The notes under the pieces are model-generated. The model had not been told where the DNA came from. It saw only the letters and a list, made by a program, of their open reading frames with translations, and did not search any database. A stretch of 28,853 nucleotides of DNA, from positions 1 to 28,853 of the forward strand of contig JBDLRN010000082.1 in assembly GCA_039800005.1 (NCBI GenBank), in the 5' to 3' direction. Both the position numbers and the translations under genes were made by a program. This document shows positions 15,640 through 23,224 of this stretch, one piece after another. The DNA is from Casp-actino8 sp039800005. GTDB lineage: Bacteria > Actinomycetota > Acidimicrobiia > Acidimicrobiales > Ilumatobacteraceae. Position 1 is the stretch's first letter, and every line of letters starts with the position of its first letter.

Positions 15640-16193
15640 CCGACGAGATCCTCCTCGAAGCCATCGACAAGATGGACAAGGCCCTGGAGCACGTCCAGTC
15701 CCAGTTCACGACGGTGCGCACCGGTCGGGCCACCCCGGCCCTGGTCGAAAAGCTGATGGTCAGCTACTACGGCGCCGACGTTCCCATGCAGCAGTTGGCC
15801 GGGTTTCAGGTGCCCGAAGCCCGCATGCTGGTGGTGAAGCCTCACGATCGGGGGGCCTTGGCCGCCTGCGAGAAGGCCATTCGCGACTCCGACCTCGGCA
15901 TCTCTCCGTCGAACGACGGCACCGTGATCCGGCTGAGTTTTCCGCCCCTCACCGAGGAGCGGCGCCGGGACTACGTGAAATTGGTGAAGAATATGGCCGA
16001 GGACGGTCGGATCGCCGTGCGCAACGTCCGACGTGACGCACGCAAACAACTCGAAGCGGCCGAGAAGGCGGCGGAGATCTCGGCCGACGAACTCGAACGA
16101 GCCGAGAAGGAACTCGACAAGATCACCCAAGGTCATGTCGAGAAGATCGATCAGGCCGTGAGCAAGAAAGAGCAGGAACTGCTCGAGGTCTGA
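15636..16193 (+). CDS. frr: Ribosome recycling factor
   Basis: A 185-residue RRF, exactly the normal family length. With EF-G it splits post-termination ribosomes. Conserved segments include MDKALEHVQSQFTTVRTGRA near the start, YYGADVPMQQLAGFQVPEAR, HDRGALAACEKAIRDSDLGI, NDGTVIRLSFPPLTEERRRDYVK, and the C-terminal helix ending KKEQELLEV. It begins with GTG overlapping the pyrH stop (GTGA). A good Shine-Dalgarno for cdsA follows its stop. Confidence 0.97.
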   Translation: MTDEILLEAIDKMDKALEHVQSQFTTVRTGRATPALVEKLMVSYYGADVPMQQLAGFQVPEARMLVVKPHDRGALAACEKAIRDSDLGISPSNDGTVIRLSFPPLTEERRRDYVKLVKNMAEDGRIAVRNVRRDARKQLEAAEKAAEISADELERAEKELDKITQGHVEKIDQAVSKKEQELLEV

Positions 16194-16208
16194 GAGCGGG
16201 AGGAACCG

Positions 16209-17732
16209 ATGAGCGACGACATGTGGCGCCGAACCGGCGACCAGAGTGCGAACGGCCGTTTCGACGACGATGATGACGACGACTTCGGTGAACTGCGTTT
16301 TTCCGACGATGATCCGGCCGATCGTGATCAGTCGGGCTCGGCCCCGTTGAGTTTCGGATCCGACACCGGATCGTTGCCGCACTGGACCGAGCCGCCCACC
16401 GGCGAACTGCCTCGTTTGTTCCCCGACTCGCCCACGGGTTCCGGATCGCGTCCGCGTCCGGTCGACGAGCCCACCGCTCCGGTGTCGTCGAGTTCGTTGT
16501 CGGGCTCGAGCAGTTCGGACGACGATGACGACGTGGATATCTGGGGCTCGTATTCGGGTGCTGCGCCGCGTCCCGTTCCCGATCGGCCGGCACCGCCGCG
16601 TGATCTCCCGCGCGACGACACGAGTGGGAGTCGTCCGCGAGTGCGCCTGGGTGAGCCGACCGGCGGCGTCCGCCGCGATCCCTCGGGCGGAGTGCGACGC
16701 GACCCGTCGGGCGGTCTCGGTCGTGAGCCGTCCGGTGGAGTGCGCCGCAGTGGCGACACCACCGAGACGCGTCGCGCTCCGGCGGCACGAGTGGCCGACG
16801 ACACCGGTAGCCGTCCCACCGCTCGGCCCGGTTCACGTCCGACTCAGCGTCCAGCGTCGCGCCCGGCCGCGCCTCGTTCGTCGTCGGCGCGCGGAACCGC
16901 GGGTCGCGACATGCCCACCGCAGTGGCCGTCGGTCTCATCATCGCCGCTGCGTTCATCGGTGCCTTGCTCTGGAAGCCGGTCGCCGTGCTCGCCATCGTC
17001 GTGTTGGTGTGCGGTCTGGCCGCTATCGAATTCTTCGACAAGGTCACCGAACGCGGTTATCGCCCGGCCACCATCGTCGGCATCCTGGCCGCCATCGGCG
17101 GTCCGTTGGCGGCGTATTGGGTGGGCGAGTCGGGTCTGCCCCTCGTCATGGTGCTCGCTCTCATGGCCGCTGGCATCACCTTCATCGGAGCCGACAGCCT
17201 GCAGAGCCCCATGCCCAACATGGCGATCACGTCACTCGGCGTACTGTGGATCGGTCTCATGGGTTCGTACGCCGCATTGTTGGCCGGTGTGTCGAACGTG
17301 CCCGGACTCGGCAGCGTGGGTACCGACACGTTGTTCGTCCTTGCCGTCGGCGTGGTGGCCAACGACGTCGGGGCTCTCTTCGTCGGCTCAGCCGCCGGTC
17401 GCACGCCGTTGCGCGAATGGATCAGCCCCAACAAGACCATCGAGGGATTCCTCGGCGGTGCCGTCGCCACTCTCGTGGCGGTGTGGGTCGTCAGTCTGCA
17501 GAGTGACACCTGGAACGATCTCGGCGAAGCGCTGCTGCTGGCCCTCGTGATCATCGTCCTCGCCCCGGCCGGCGACTTCTTCGAGTCGATGTTCAAGCGG
17601 AATCTCGACATCAAGGACTTCGGCACCATCGTCCCCGGTCACGGGGGAGTGCTCGATCGGTTCGACGGGTTCCTCTTCGTGTTGCCCTCGGCCTACTACC
17701 TCCTGCAGGTTCTCGAGCCGTACGCATCTTGA
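16209..17732 (+). CDS. cdsA: Phosphatidate cytidylyltransferase with long disordered N-terminal extension
   Basis: A 507-residue protein; the C-terminal ~270 residues are a normal CdsA, which makes CDP-diacylglycerol from phosphatidic acid and CTP in the membrane. Transmembrane segments start near residue 237 (AVGLIIAAAFIGALLW). The signature region SPNKTIEGFLGGAVATLVAV, then PAGDFFESMFKRNLDIKDFG and GHGGVLDRFDGFLF, is intact. The first ~235 residues are hydrophilic and low-complexity: aspartate runs (FDDDDDDDFGELRF; SSSDDDDDVDIW), proline/arginine-rich stretches and an 8-residue repeat GGVRRDPS in three to four copies (about 152-180). Extensions occur in some actinobacterial CdsA proteins, but this one is large. 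The ATG at 16209 is supported by GGGAGGAA at 16198-16205, so the extension is translated. The next gene, dxr, follows after 91 bases. Confidence 0.92.
   Translation: MSDDMWRRTGDQSANGRFDDDDDDDFGELRFSDDDPADRDQSGSAPLSFGSDTGSLPHWTEPPTGELPRLFPDSPTGSGSRPRPVDEPTAPVSSSSLSGSSSSDDDDDVDIWGSYSGAAPRPVPDRPAPPRDLPRDDTSGSRPRVRLGEPTGGVRRDPSGGVRRDPSGGLGREPSGGVRRSGDTTETRRAPAARVADDTGSRPTARPGSRPTQRPASRPAAPRSSSARGTAGRDMPTAVAVGLIIAAAFIGALLWKPVAVLAIVVLVCGLAAIEFFDKVTERGYRPATIVGILAAIGGPLAAYWVGESGLPLVMVLALMAAGITFIGADSLQSPMPNMAITSLGVLWIGLMGSYAALLAGVSNVPGLGSVGTDTLFVLAVGVVANDVGALFVGSAAGRTPLREWISPNKTIEGFLGGAVATLVAVWVVSLQSDTWNDLGEALLLALVIIVLAPAGDFFESMFKRNLDIKDFGTIVPGHGGVLDRFDGFLFVLPSAYYLLQVLEPYAS
16662..16748 (+). repeat. 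24-bp coding tandem repeat in cdsA
   Basis: Units at 16662-16685, 16686-16709 and 16710-16733, plus a partial at 16734-16748, each encode a version of G-G-V-R-R-D-P-S. The DNA copies have diverged mostly at third codon positions, so the repeat is older than the near-exact 15-bp repeats elsewhere and its protein sequence appears to be kept. Confidence 0.85.
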
Positions 17733-17778
17733 GTCGGGTCCGGGCGAGACACGACGGGAGTCACGATCGATTCCCGAC
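17733..17778 (+). other. Inverted repeat in the cdsA-dxr gap
   Basis: GTCGGG (17733-17738) right after the cdsA stop is complementary to CCCGAC (17773-17778), with a 34-base spacer. No U-tract follows. It could be a weak mRNA structure; GAGAAT at 17809-17814, nine bases before the dxr GTG, may be a separate promoter element. Confidence 0.25.
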
Positions 17779-17823
17779 CCCGACGGTCCGGCGCGGCGTG
17801 GCGGGTGCGAGAATGACGATGTC

Positions 17824-19008
17824 GTGAGCACCACCCGTGTCGCTATCGCCGGTTCGTCCGGCTCGATCGGAGTCCAGACCCTCGACGTGGTCCGGGCCGA
17901 ACGCGATGCATACGACGTCGTCGCTCTTGGTGTGTCGTCCTCGGTCGACGTGCTCATCGCTCAAGCCCGCGAGTTTCGACCGAGTGTCGTCGCCGTGGGC
18001 GAGCCGACCCGGCGGGCCGAGGTGGCGTCGGCTCTGCCGGGTGTCGAGGTGGTGGCATCGCTGGCCGATGTGATCGGTGATCGGTCCTTCGGGTGCGACG
18101 TGGTGGTCAACGGTGTGGTCGGTTTCGCCGGTCTGCCGATCACCTTGAGTACTTTGGCGGCCGGCCGTCGTCTGGCATTGGCCAACAAGGAATCGCTCAT
18201 CGCCGCCGGTCCGGTCGTGCGGCCACTGCGGGCCACACCAGGAGCCGAGATCGTGCCGGTCGACAGTGAACACTGCGCCGTGCACCAGTGTCTGCGATCC
18301 ACCGTGCGACCCGGTGTGGAAGTGTTGCGCATCGTGCTCACCGCGAGCGGCGGCCCGTTCCGCGGCCGCACTCTCGACGACCTCGCCGAAGTGACCGTCG
18401 ACGACGCTCTCGCCCATCCCACGTGGAGCATGGGGCCCAAGATCACCGTCGATTCGTCGACGCTCATGAACAAGGGGCTCGAAGTCATCGAGGCGCACGA
18501 ATTGTTCGACGTCGACTACGACCGCATCGAAGTGGTGGTGCATCCGCAGTCGATCGTCCACTCGATGGTCGAGTTCACCGACGGCTGCACCATGGCGCAA
18601 TTGAGTTTGCCCGACATGCGTCTGCCCATCGGCTACGCCCTGGCTCATCCGGCGCGTATCGCCACACCGTTCGGTCGCATCGACTGGTCGCAGTTGTCGC
18701 GACTCGATTTCGCCCAACCCGACCTCGCCACGTTCCGTTGTCTGTCGCTGGCCTACCAGGCCGGTCGGCGCGGCGGCACCGCACCGGCCTTTCTGTCGGC
18801 GGCCAACGAAGTGGCGGTCGAGGCCTTCCTCGCCGGTCGTATTCGCTGGGTCGATATCGCCGCGGTGATCGAGTCGGCTCTCGACGATCACGACCAGGTT
18901 TCCGTCGATTCCCTGACCGTCGATTCCCTGACCGTCGACGACGTGATCGAGGCCGATCGATCGGGCCGAACGGCAGCCACCCGAGTGCTCGCAGGAGTGA
19001 CGGCATGA
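17824..19008 (+). CDS. dxr: 1-deoxy-D-xylulose 5-phosphate reductoisomerase
   Basis: A 394-residue DXR, the second enzyme of the MEP isoprenoid pathway, converting DXP to MEP with NADPH. The NADPH-binding start is VAIAGSSGSIGVQTLDVV; LALANKESLIAAG (117-129) is conserved. Metal ligands are D147 and E149 in PVDSEHCA and E220 in MNKGLEVIEAHELF. SEHN of E. coli reads SEHC here; this position varies among actinobacteria, so activity is expected. TASGGPFRG and HPQSIVHSMVEF are also conserved. Near the C-terminus a 15-bp tandem duplication gives VDSLTVDSLTVDD. It begins with GTG, and its stop overlaps the rseP start by 4 bases (ATGA). With rseP and ispG it forms the conserved dxr-rseP-ispG cluster. 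Confidence 0.96.
   Translation: MSTTRVAIAGSSGSIGVQTLDVVRAERDAYDVVALGVSSSVDVLIAQAREFRPSVVAVGEPTRRAEVASALPGVEVVASLADVIGDRSFGCDVVVNGVVGFAGLPITLSTLAAGRRLALANKESLIAAGPVVRPLRATPGAEIVPVDSEHCAVHQCLRSTVRPGVEVLRIVLTASGGPFRGRTLDDLAEVTVDDALAHPTWSMGPKITVDSSTLMNKGLEVIEAHELFDVDYDRIEVVVHPQSIVHSMVEFTDGCTMAQLSLPDMRLPIGYALAHPARIATPFGRIDWSQLSRLDFAQPDLATFRCLSLAYQAGRRGGTAPAFLSAANEVAVEAFLAGRIRWVDIAAVIESALDDHDQVSVDSLTVDSLTVDDVIEADRSGRTAATRVLAGVTA
18902..18940 (+). repeat. 15-bp tandem repeat (2.6 copies) near the dxr 3' end
   Basis: CCGTCGATTCCCTGA occurs exactly twice in tandem (18902-18916, 18917-18931), then a partial third copy at 18932-18940. It encodes the repeated VDSLT segment in the C-terminal helical domain. 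Confidence 0.9.
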
Positions 19009-20273
19009 CGCTCTACAAATCGTTCCGTGACGAGATGATGGCCGGAGGTTCCACCGAAGAACGGCCCGAGACCGAACCCACCTCGAAGACCACGGCCATG
19101 GTGTCGGGTGTGGTGATCGCCGGACTGTTGGTGTGGCTCGGGATCGCCAATCCGTGGAGCCTCGTGCTGGTGTTCGGCCTCCTCGTGTCGGTGTTCCTTC
19201 ACGAGGTCGGTCACTTCGTGACCGCCGGTTGGGCCGGGATGAAGCGCACCCAGTTCTTCATGGGATTCGGTCCACGGCTGTGGAGCACTCACCGCAACGG
19301 TGTCGAGTACGGCCTGCGGGCGTTGCCACTCGGCGCCTTCGTGCGCATCGTCGGCATGAACAATCTCGATCCCGTCGAAGCCGGCGACGAGGACGTGGCG
19401 TACGTGAACAAGCCCTACCGCTGGCGCATGCTCGTGATCACGGCGGGTTCGCTGATGCACGGCCTGATCGCAGTGGTGCTCCTGCTCGGTGTGTACACGT
19501 TCGGGGGCCGTTTCCAGGAGACTGGTGACGTTCGCGTCACCGGAGTCGCCGCCGAATCCCCGGCGATGGCTGCCGGTTTGGAGAACGGTGACGTGATCCG
19601 TGTCATCGACGGCCAGTCGATCGACTCGACCGAGGAGATGCGCTCGTACGTGAGATCACGTTCGGCTGGCGACGCCATCGCCATCGAGTACGAGCGAGAT
19701 GGCCAGCTGCTCTCGACCACGCTCATCCTCGCCGACGTGAGCGATCCGTCGACCGCGCCCACGAACGATCAGGCGGCGCGACCGGGATTCATGGGTGTGG
19801 CCTCCGACGACTTCGCGCGCGAGTCGATCCCCGTGTGGGAAGCGGCCGGCCACGTGGGCGGTGACCTCGCTCGCAGTGTGTGGGCGACCTTCGAAGGGAT
19901 CGCCACCGTGGCCAATCCGTTCAATCAGATCGAGCAACTCACCAACGAGGATGCCGATCCCGCCACTCGCCCCACCACCGTTGTGGGCATCACCATGATC
20001 GCCGGTGACATCGGGGAGGAGTACGGATTGTGGGCCGTGCTCGAGATCCTGGCCTCCATCAACATCTTCGTCGGCATCTTCAACCTGTTCCCGATGCTGC
20101 CCTTCGACGGAGGCCACGCCGCCATCGCCACCTACGAGCGCGTTCGTTCTCGCAAGGGGCGGGTGTATCGGGCCGACGTCGAGAAGTTGTGGCCGGTCAC
20201 GGTGGCCGTGCTCGGTATGTTGATCTTCTTGACCTTCACTGGCCTCTACCTCGACATCACCAGACCATTCTGA
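19005..20273 (+). CDS. rseP: Site-2 protease family zinc metalloprotease (RseP/Rip1)
   Basis: A 422-residue M50 intramembrane protease. The first long hydrophobic segment (about 32-65) ends in the zinc motif HEVGH (66-70). A PDZ domain follows around 165-255 (VTGVAAESPAMAAGLENGDVIRVIDGQSI, in parts). The second active-site motif is in NLFPMLPFDGGH, with D368 as the third metal ligand. These enzymes cut transmembrane anti-sigma factors and other substrates within the membrane; the mycobacterial counterpart is Rip1. The ATG at 19005 is chosen because it overlaps the dxr stop and has GGAG about 7 bases upstream. It lies between dxr and ispG, the usual place in actinobacteria. Confidence 0.94.
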   Translation: MTLYKSFRDEMMAGGSTEERPETEPTSKTTAMVSGVVIAGLLVWLGIANPWSLVLVFGLLVSVFLHEVGHFVTAGWAGMKRTQFFMGFGPRLWSTHRNGVEYGLRALPLGAFVRIVGMNNLDPVEAGDEDVAYVNKPYRWRMLVITAGSLMHGLIAVVLLLGVYTFGGRFQETGDVRVTGVAAESPAMAAGLENGDVIRVIDGQSIDSTEEMRSYVRSRSAGDAIAIEYERDGQLLSTTLILADVSDPSTAPTNDQAARPGFMGVASDDFARESIPVWEAAGHVGGDLARSVWATFEGIATVANPFNQIEQLTNEDADPATRPTTVVGITMIAGDIGEEYGLWAVLEILASINIFVGIFNLFPMLPFDGGHAAIATYERVRSRKGRVYRADVEKLWPVTVAVLGMLIFLTFTGLYLDITRPF

Positions 20274-20311
20274 CCCGCGCCTGAGATTCGGGCATTCGAC
20301 ACGAGAGATCC

Positions 20312-21538
20312 ATGGAATTCACCTCGCAGCGATACGACCGCAAGCCGACCGATCAGATCCACGTGGGCAAGGTCGCGGTCGGCGGTGATGCACCCATTTC
20401 GGTGCAGTCGATGACCATCACCAAGACCGCCGACGTGGAAGGGACGCTGCAGCAGATCTACGCTCTGGCGGCGGCCGGCTGCGACATCGTTCGCTGCACG
20501 TGCAACGAGATCGAAGCCGCCGAAGGTCTGGCCCACATCGTGCCGAGGTCGCCGATTCCGATCATCGCCGACATCCATCACCAGTACAAGATGGCGTTGG
20601 CCGCGATGGAGGCCGGTGTACACGGCCTACGCCTCAACCCGGGCAACATCCGCAAGCCCGAGCACATCAAGGCGGTGGCCAGCGAGGCGCGCGATCGCGC
20701 CATTCCGATCCGCATCGGTGTGAACGGTGGCTCGCTCGACCCCGAGCTCTACGACAAGTACGGCGGTCGTGTGACTCCGGAAGCGATGGTCGAGTCGGCG
20801 TTGCGGGAGATCGCGTACTTCGAAGAAGTCGACTTCGATCTCATCAAGATTTCGGTCAAGGCGTCGAACGTTCCGCTCATGGTCGAGGCCTACCGCCAGT
20901 TGAGTGAGGTGACGCGCCATCCGCTGCACCTCGGGGTGACCGAGGCCGGACCGCCGCCGGCCGGTCTGGTCAAGGCCACGGCGGGTATCGCCACTCTTCT
21001 CATGGAAGGCATCGGCGACACCATTCGGTACAGCCTCACCGCCGACCCGGTCGAAGAAGTGCGGGCCGGACGTCAGTTGCTCGAGTCACTCGGACTGCGC
21101 GAGCGCAAGAACATCGACCTCATCGCGTGTCCGAGTTGTGGCCGGGCCGAGATCGATGTGATCGCAGTGGCGAAGAAGGCGATGGAAGCGTTCGGCGATC
21201 GTGAGATTCCGCTGCAAGTGGCGGTGATGGGCTGTGTGGTGAACGGGCCGGGCGAGGCGCGCGACGCCGACCTGGGCATCGCGGCCGGCAACAAGCGCGG
21301 CCACCTCTTCGTGAAGGGCCGCAACGTCGCCGTGGTTCCCGAGGCGGAGATGGTCGAGGCGCTCGTCGAGTGGGCCGAGTTCATCCACGAACACGGAGCC
21401 GATGCGGCCATCGCCCGGGCCGACACGGCGCGTGCCGAACGCGAGGCGGCCAAGGATCGATCGCAGTTGCTCGACGAAAAGGGTGCCGACGCCAACGACG
21501 CCTCGTCGAAGATCGTCACCATCCGCACCAAGTCCTGA
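20312..21538 (+). CDS. ispG: 4-hydroxy-3-methylbut-2-en-1-yl diphosphate synthase (flavodoxin)
   Basis: A 408-residue IspG/GcpE, an iron-sulfur enzyme that turns MEcPP into HMBPP in the MEP pathway. The TIM-barrel part has APISVQSMT, LRLNPGNI, IPIRIGVNGGSLD, LIKISVKAS, PLHLGVTEAG and GIGDTIRYSLTADPVEEV. The cluster domain has IACPSCGR (C273, C276) and MGCVVNGPGEA (C308, E315), the three Cys and one Glu that hold the 4Fe-4S cluster. An oddity is VRCTCNE (C62, C64) where E. coli has RVSVP and mycobacteria RVACP. A charged C-terminal tail of about 40 residues follows the core. The first of two inverted 55-bp repeats begins 8 bases after its stop. Confidence 0.96.
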   Translation: MEFTSQRYDRKPTDQIHVGKVAVGGDAPISVQSMTITKTADVEGTLQQIYALAAAGCDIVRCTCNEIEAAEGLAHIVPRSPIPIIADIHHQYKMALAAMEAGVHGLRLNPGNIRKPEHIKAVASEARDRAIPIRIGVNGGSLDPELYDKYGGRVTPEAMVESALREIAYFEEVDFDLIKISVKASNVPLMVEAYRQLSEVTRHPLHLGVTEAGPPPAGLVKATAGIATLLMEGIGDTIRYSLTADPVEEVRAGRQLLESLGLRERKNIDLIACPSCGRAEIDVIAVAKKAMEAFGDREIPLQVAVMGCVVNGPGEARDADLGIAAGNKRGHLFVKGRNVAVVPEAEMVEALVEWAEFIHEHGADAAIARADTARAEREAAKDRSQLLDEKGADANDASSKIVTIRTKS

Positions 21539-21545
21539 CCCCACC

Positions 21546-21600
21546 CCGGTGTTCTGGTGAGGATTTTTCACCGTATAGGTGAAGATCTCGCACCAGATTC
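21546..21600 (+). repeat. 55-bp dispersed palindromic repeat, copy A
   Basis: The outer arms TCTGGTG (21553-21559) and CACCAGA (21591-21597) are complementary, and the inner arms TTCACC (21567-21572) and GGTGAA (21578-21583) enclose a GTATA loop, giving a two-part hairpin. It is inverted relative to copy B (22004-22058), with 53 of 55 positions matching, and lies 8 bases after the ispG stop. Confidence 0.95.
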
Positions 21601-21620
21601 CGAGTGACAACGGCGCCTCG

Positions 21621-22025
21621 TCATGGCCAGGACCAGAATCTCTCGGACAGTTCGTGATCACGAACGAGTTGCTCGAATCGGTGACCCTCGTCGTCAGCGA
21701 ACCGATTTCTTAGATGATCGAGTAATCCGACTCCATCGGGCACCCCGAACACCACACGACTTCGCTCGAGCCTCTCGACTGGAATCGTCTTGAACCATTC
21801 GTACTCGTCGGAGCCGAAGATCTCGGTTCCACCACCGATGTCGTGGCCGTGAATCCGAAGTGATCCGTCCGGAAGTCGGGTCACTTCGAGGAAGCGTCCT
21901 GCTCGGCTCCGCAACACCACTCTGACAACTTCTCCATCGCCGTCCACGAGGAGATGAACGATCGTCAACCCGCGAGATGTGATCTCTCCGCCCGAGTCGT
22001 GGTGAATCTGGTGCGGGTTCTTCAC
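21621..22025 (-). CDS. Orphan small protein, function unknown
   Basis: An open frame of up to 134 residues that I cannot assign. The protein pattern looks genuinely coding: alternating beta strands (VVRVVLRSRAGRFLEVTRLP, DGSLRIHGHDIGGGTE), then EYEWFKTIPVERL and a helix-rich, aspartate/glutamate-rich C-terminus ending ERFWSWP. This resembles small soluble immunity- or regulator-like proteins, but that is only an impression. The start is uncertain. The ATG at 22025 would place the first seven codons inside repeat copy B; TTG at 21968, GTG at 21947 or GTG at 21920 would give shorter forms beginning near the first strand. It sits alone between two inverted repeat copies and is unrelated in function to ispG or manA beside it. 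Confidence 0.55.
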   Translation of the reverse strand: MKNPHQIHHDSGGEITSRGLTIVHLLVDGDGEVVRVVLRSRAGRFLEVTRLPDGSLRIHGHDIGGGTEIFGSDEYEWFKTIPVERLERSRVVFGVPDGVGLLDHLRNRFADDEGHRFEQLVRDHELSERFWSWP

Positions 22026-22058
22026 CTATACGGTGAAAAATCCTCACCAGAACACCGG
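22004..22058 (-). repeat. 55-bp dispersed palindromic repeat, copy B
   Basis: This is the inverted partner of copy A with two mismatches, and matches copy C (8039-8093) at 49 of 55 positions. Its outer end lies one base from the manA stop codon (22060-22062). The orphan gene's longest reading starts inside it. The hairpin arms are the same as in copy A. Confidence 0.95.
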
Positions 22059-22059
22059 G

Positions 22060-23223
22060 TCAGGGTTCGGTGATGCGGAAGAGGGTGACGGGTGTCGTCG
22101 AATCCGTCGAGCTCGGCGTCAGCGTGAGTTCTTCGCCCGGCAGCAGGCACACCACCTCGCCCTGACGGAGGCGATCGGTCGACCCGATGCCGCACAAAGT
22201 CAATTCGCGCGATCGGGCGCGAATCGTCTCGGTGCCGTGGATGCGATGGACGTACAGAGCGAAGGGCGCGTCGGGGGTGGGGAAGCGCCACAACTTTCCG
22301 GCTTGGGTTCGGGCGACCGGCTCGGCACGCACGATCGGATCGACCAGCGGTTCGGGAACGACGGTGGCCAACAACTCGTTCACGTCGACGTGTTTGTTGG
22401 TGAGGCCGCATCGCACCACGTTGTCGCTCGAGCCCATGACCTCGACGCCCATCCCCGAGAGATAGGCGTGCAGGTTGCCCGGCCCGAGATAGAGGGCTTG
22501 GCCGGGTTCGAGCACCACGTGGTTGAGCAGCAGAGTGACGAGCACCGACACGTCGTCGGGGTATTTCTCGCTCAACCTCACGACCCACTTCGCGCTCGGC
22601 GAGACGTGCTGGCTGCACGCGGTGATGGTGTCGTGCAGCACCGGAAGGTACTCGTCGCGATTGCTGAACACCTGTCGCAACGTGTAACCGAGGTCGTGGT
22701 CGGCGAGCATCGTCGCCAATTTCGAGGCACCGCCGCCGATGTCGTGCAGCAGATCGACGGTCTTGGTGGGCTCGCGGAAACCGCACAACGCCTCGAATCG
22801 CCCCAGCGCACAGACCAACTCCGGCTTGGCGAATGGGTCGCGGTAGATGCGCCGCGAGTTGCTGACGGGGATGCCCATGCGGTTCTCGCGTGCGTAGCCG
22901 GCCTGCGCCTGTTGCAGCGAAGGATGGGACTGCAGGCTGAGCGGTTCGGCGGCGGCGAGCAACTTCACCAGGAACGGCAACTCACCGGTCGACGACACCA
23001 GCGACGTCGACAGACCACGCGTGTCGTCGGTGGCCGAATGCGGACGTTCTGCGTCACCGATCGGCTCGTCGGAGACTTCGATCACGCGCGACGGTCCGCC
23101 GAGGTGAGTGCCGAACCACAACTCGGCCCACGGGCGACCGTCGGGTTCGGCACCGAGCAGACGCGGAATCGCCGTGGGGTGCCCCCACGAATAGTGCTGG
23201 ACGACGCCGCGAACGAGTCGCAT
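22060..23223 (-). CDS. manA: Mannose-6-phosphate isomerase, class I
   Basis: A 387-residue type I phosphomannose isomerase linking fructose-6-P and mannose-6-P, feeding GDP-mannose and glycan synthesis. The start VQHYSWGHPTAIPRLLG and PWAELWFGTH are typical. Zinc ligands are visible as Q98 and H100 in LSLQSHPSLQQA and E135 in AKPELVCAL; CGLTNKHVDVNELL holds the expected fourth-ligand region. LGPGNLHAYLSGMGVEVMGSSDNVVR is the conserved cupin segment (in parts). The ATG at 23223 lies one base after the proS stop, so it is the second gene of a proS-manA unit, an unusual partnership. Its 3' end abuts repeat copy B. Confidence 0.95.
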   Translation of the reverse strand: MRLVRGVVQHYSWGHPTAIPRLLGAEPDGRPWAELWFGTHLGGPSRVIEVSDEPIGDAERPHSATDDTRGLSTSLVSSTGELPFLVKLLAAAEPLSLQSHPSLQQAQAGYARENRMGIPVSNSRRIYRDPFAKPELVCALGRFEALCGFREPTKTVDLLHDIGGGASKLATMLADHDLGYTLRQVFSNRDEYLPVLHDTITACSQHVSPSAKWVVRLSEKYPDDVSVLVTLLLNHVVLEPGQALYLGPGNLHAYLSGMGVEVMGSSDNVVRCGLTNKHVDVNELLATVVPEPLVDPIVRAEPVARTQAGKLWRFPTPDAPFALYVHRIHGTETIRARSRELTLCGIGSTDRLRQGEVVCLLPGEELTLTPSSTDSTTPVTLFRITEP

Positions 23224-23224
23224 C

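Larger units (their letters stand above)
21546..22058. mobile_element. Candidate cassette: orphan gene bracketed by inverted 55-bp repeats
   Basis: Copies A and B of the palindromic repeat face each other and enclose one small minus-strand gene. The unit exactly fills the space between the stops of the convergent genes ispG and manA. Two 60-base samples inside it (21661-21720 and 21781-21840) count to about 53-55% GC, lower than a 60-base ispG sample at 60%. There is no transposase, so any mobility would need an outside enzyme. No target duplication is evident, although TCCTGACC and CCCTGACC flank the two ends in mirrored orientation because both are gene stops. Mobility is an inference. Confidence 0.35.

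Noticed and set aside
17824..19008. DXR inactive because SEHN is SEHC
   Set aside because: The residue is variable in actinobacteria and the metal ligands D147, E149 and E220 are intact.
21546..21600. 55-bp repeats as intrinsic terminators of ispG and manA
   Set aside because: The stems are interrupted and no U-tract follows either strand's hairpin; copy C lies between divergent promoters, where a terminator is not expected.
21546..22058. Integron gene cassette with attC sites
   Set aside because: The bracket repeats are hairpins of suitable size, but they are inverted rather than direct, lack the GTTRRRY/RYYYAAC core pattern, and no integron integrase is present.
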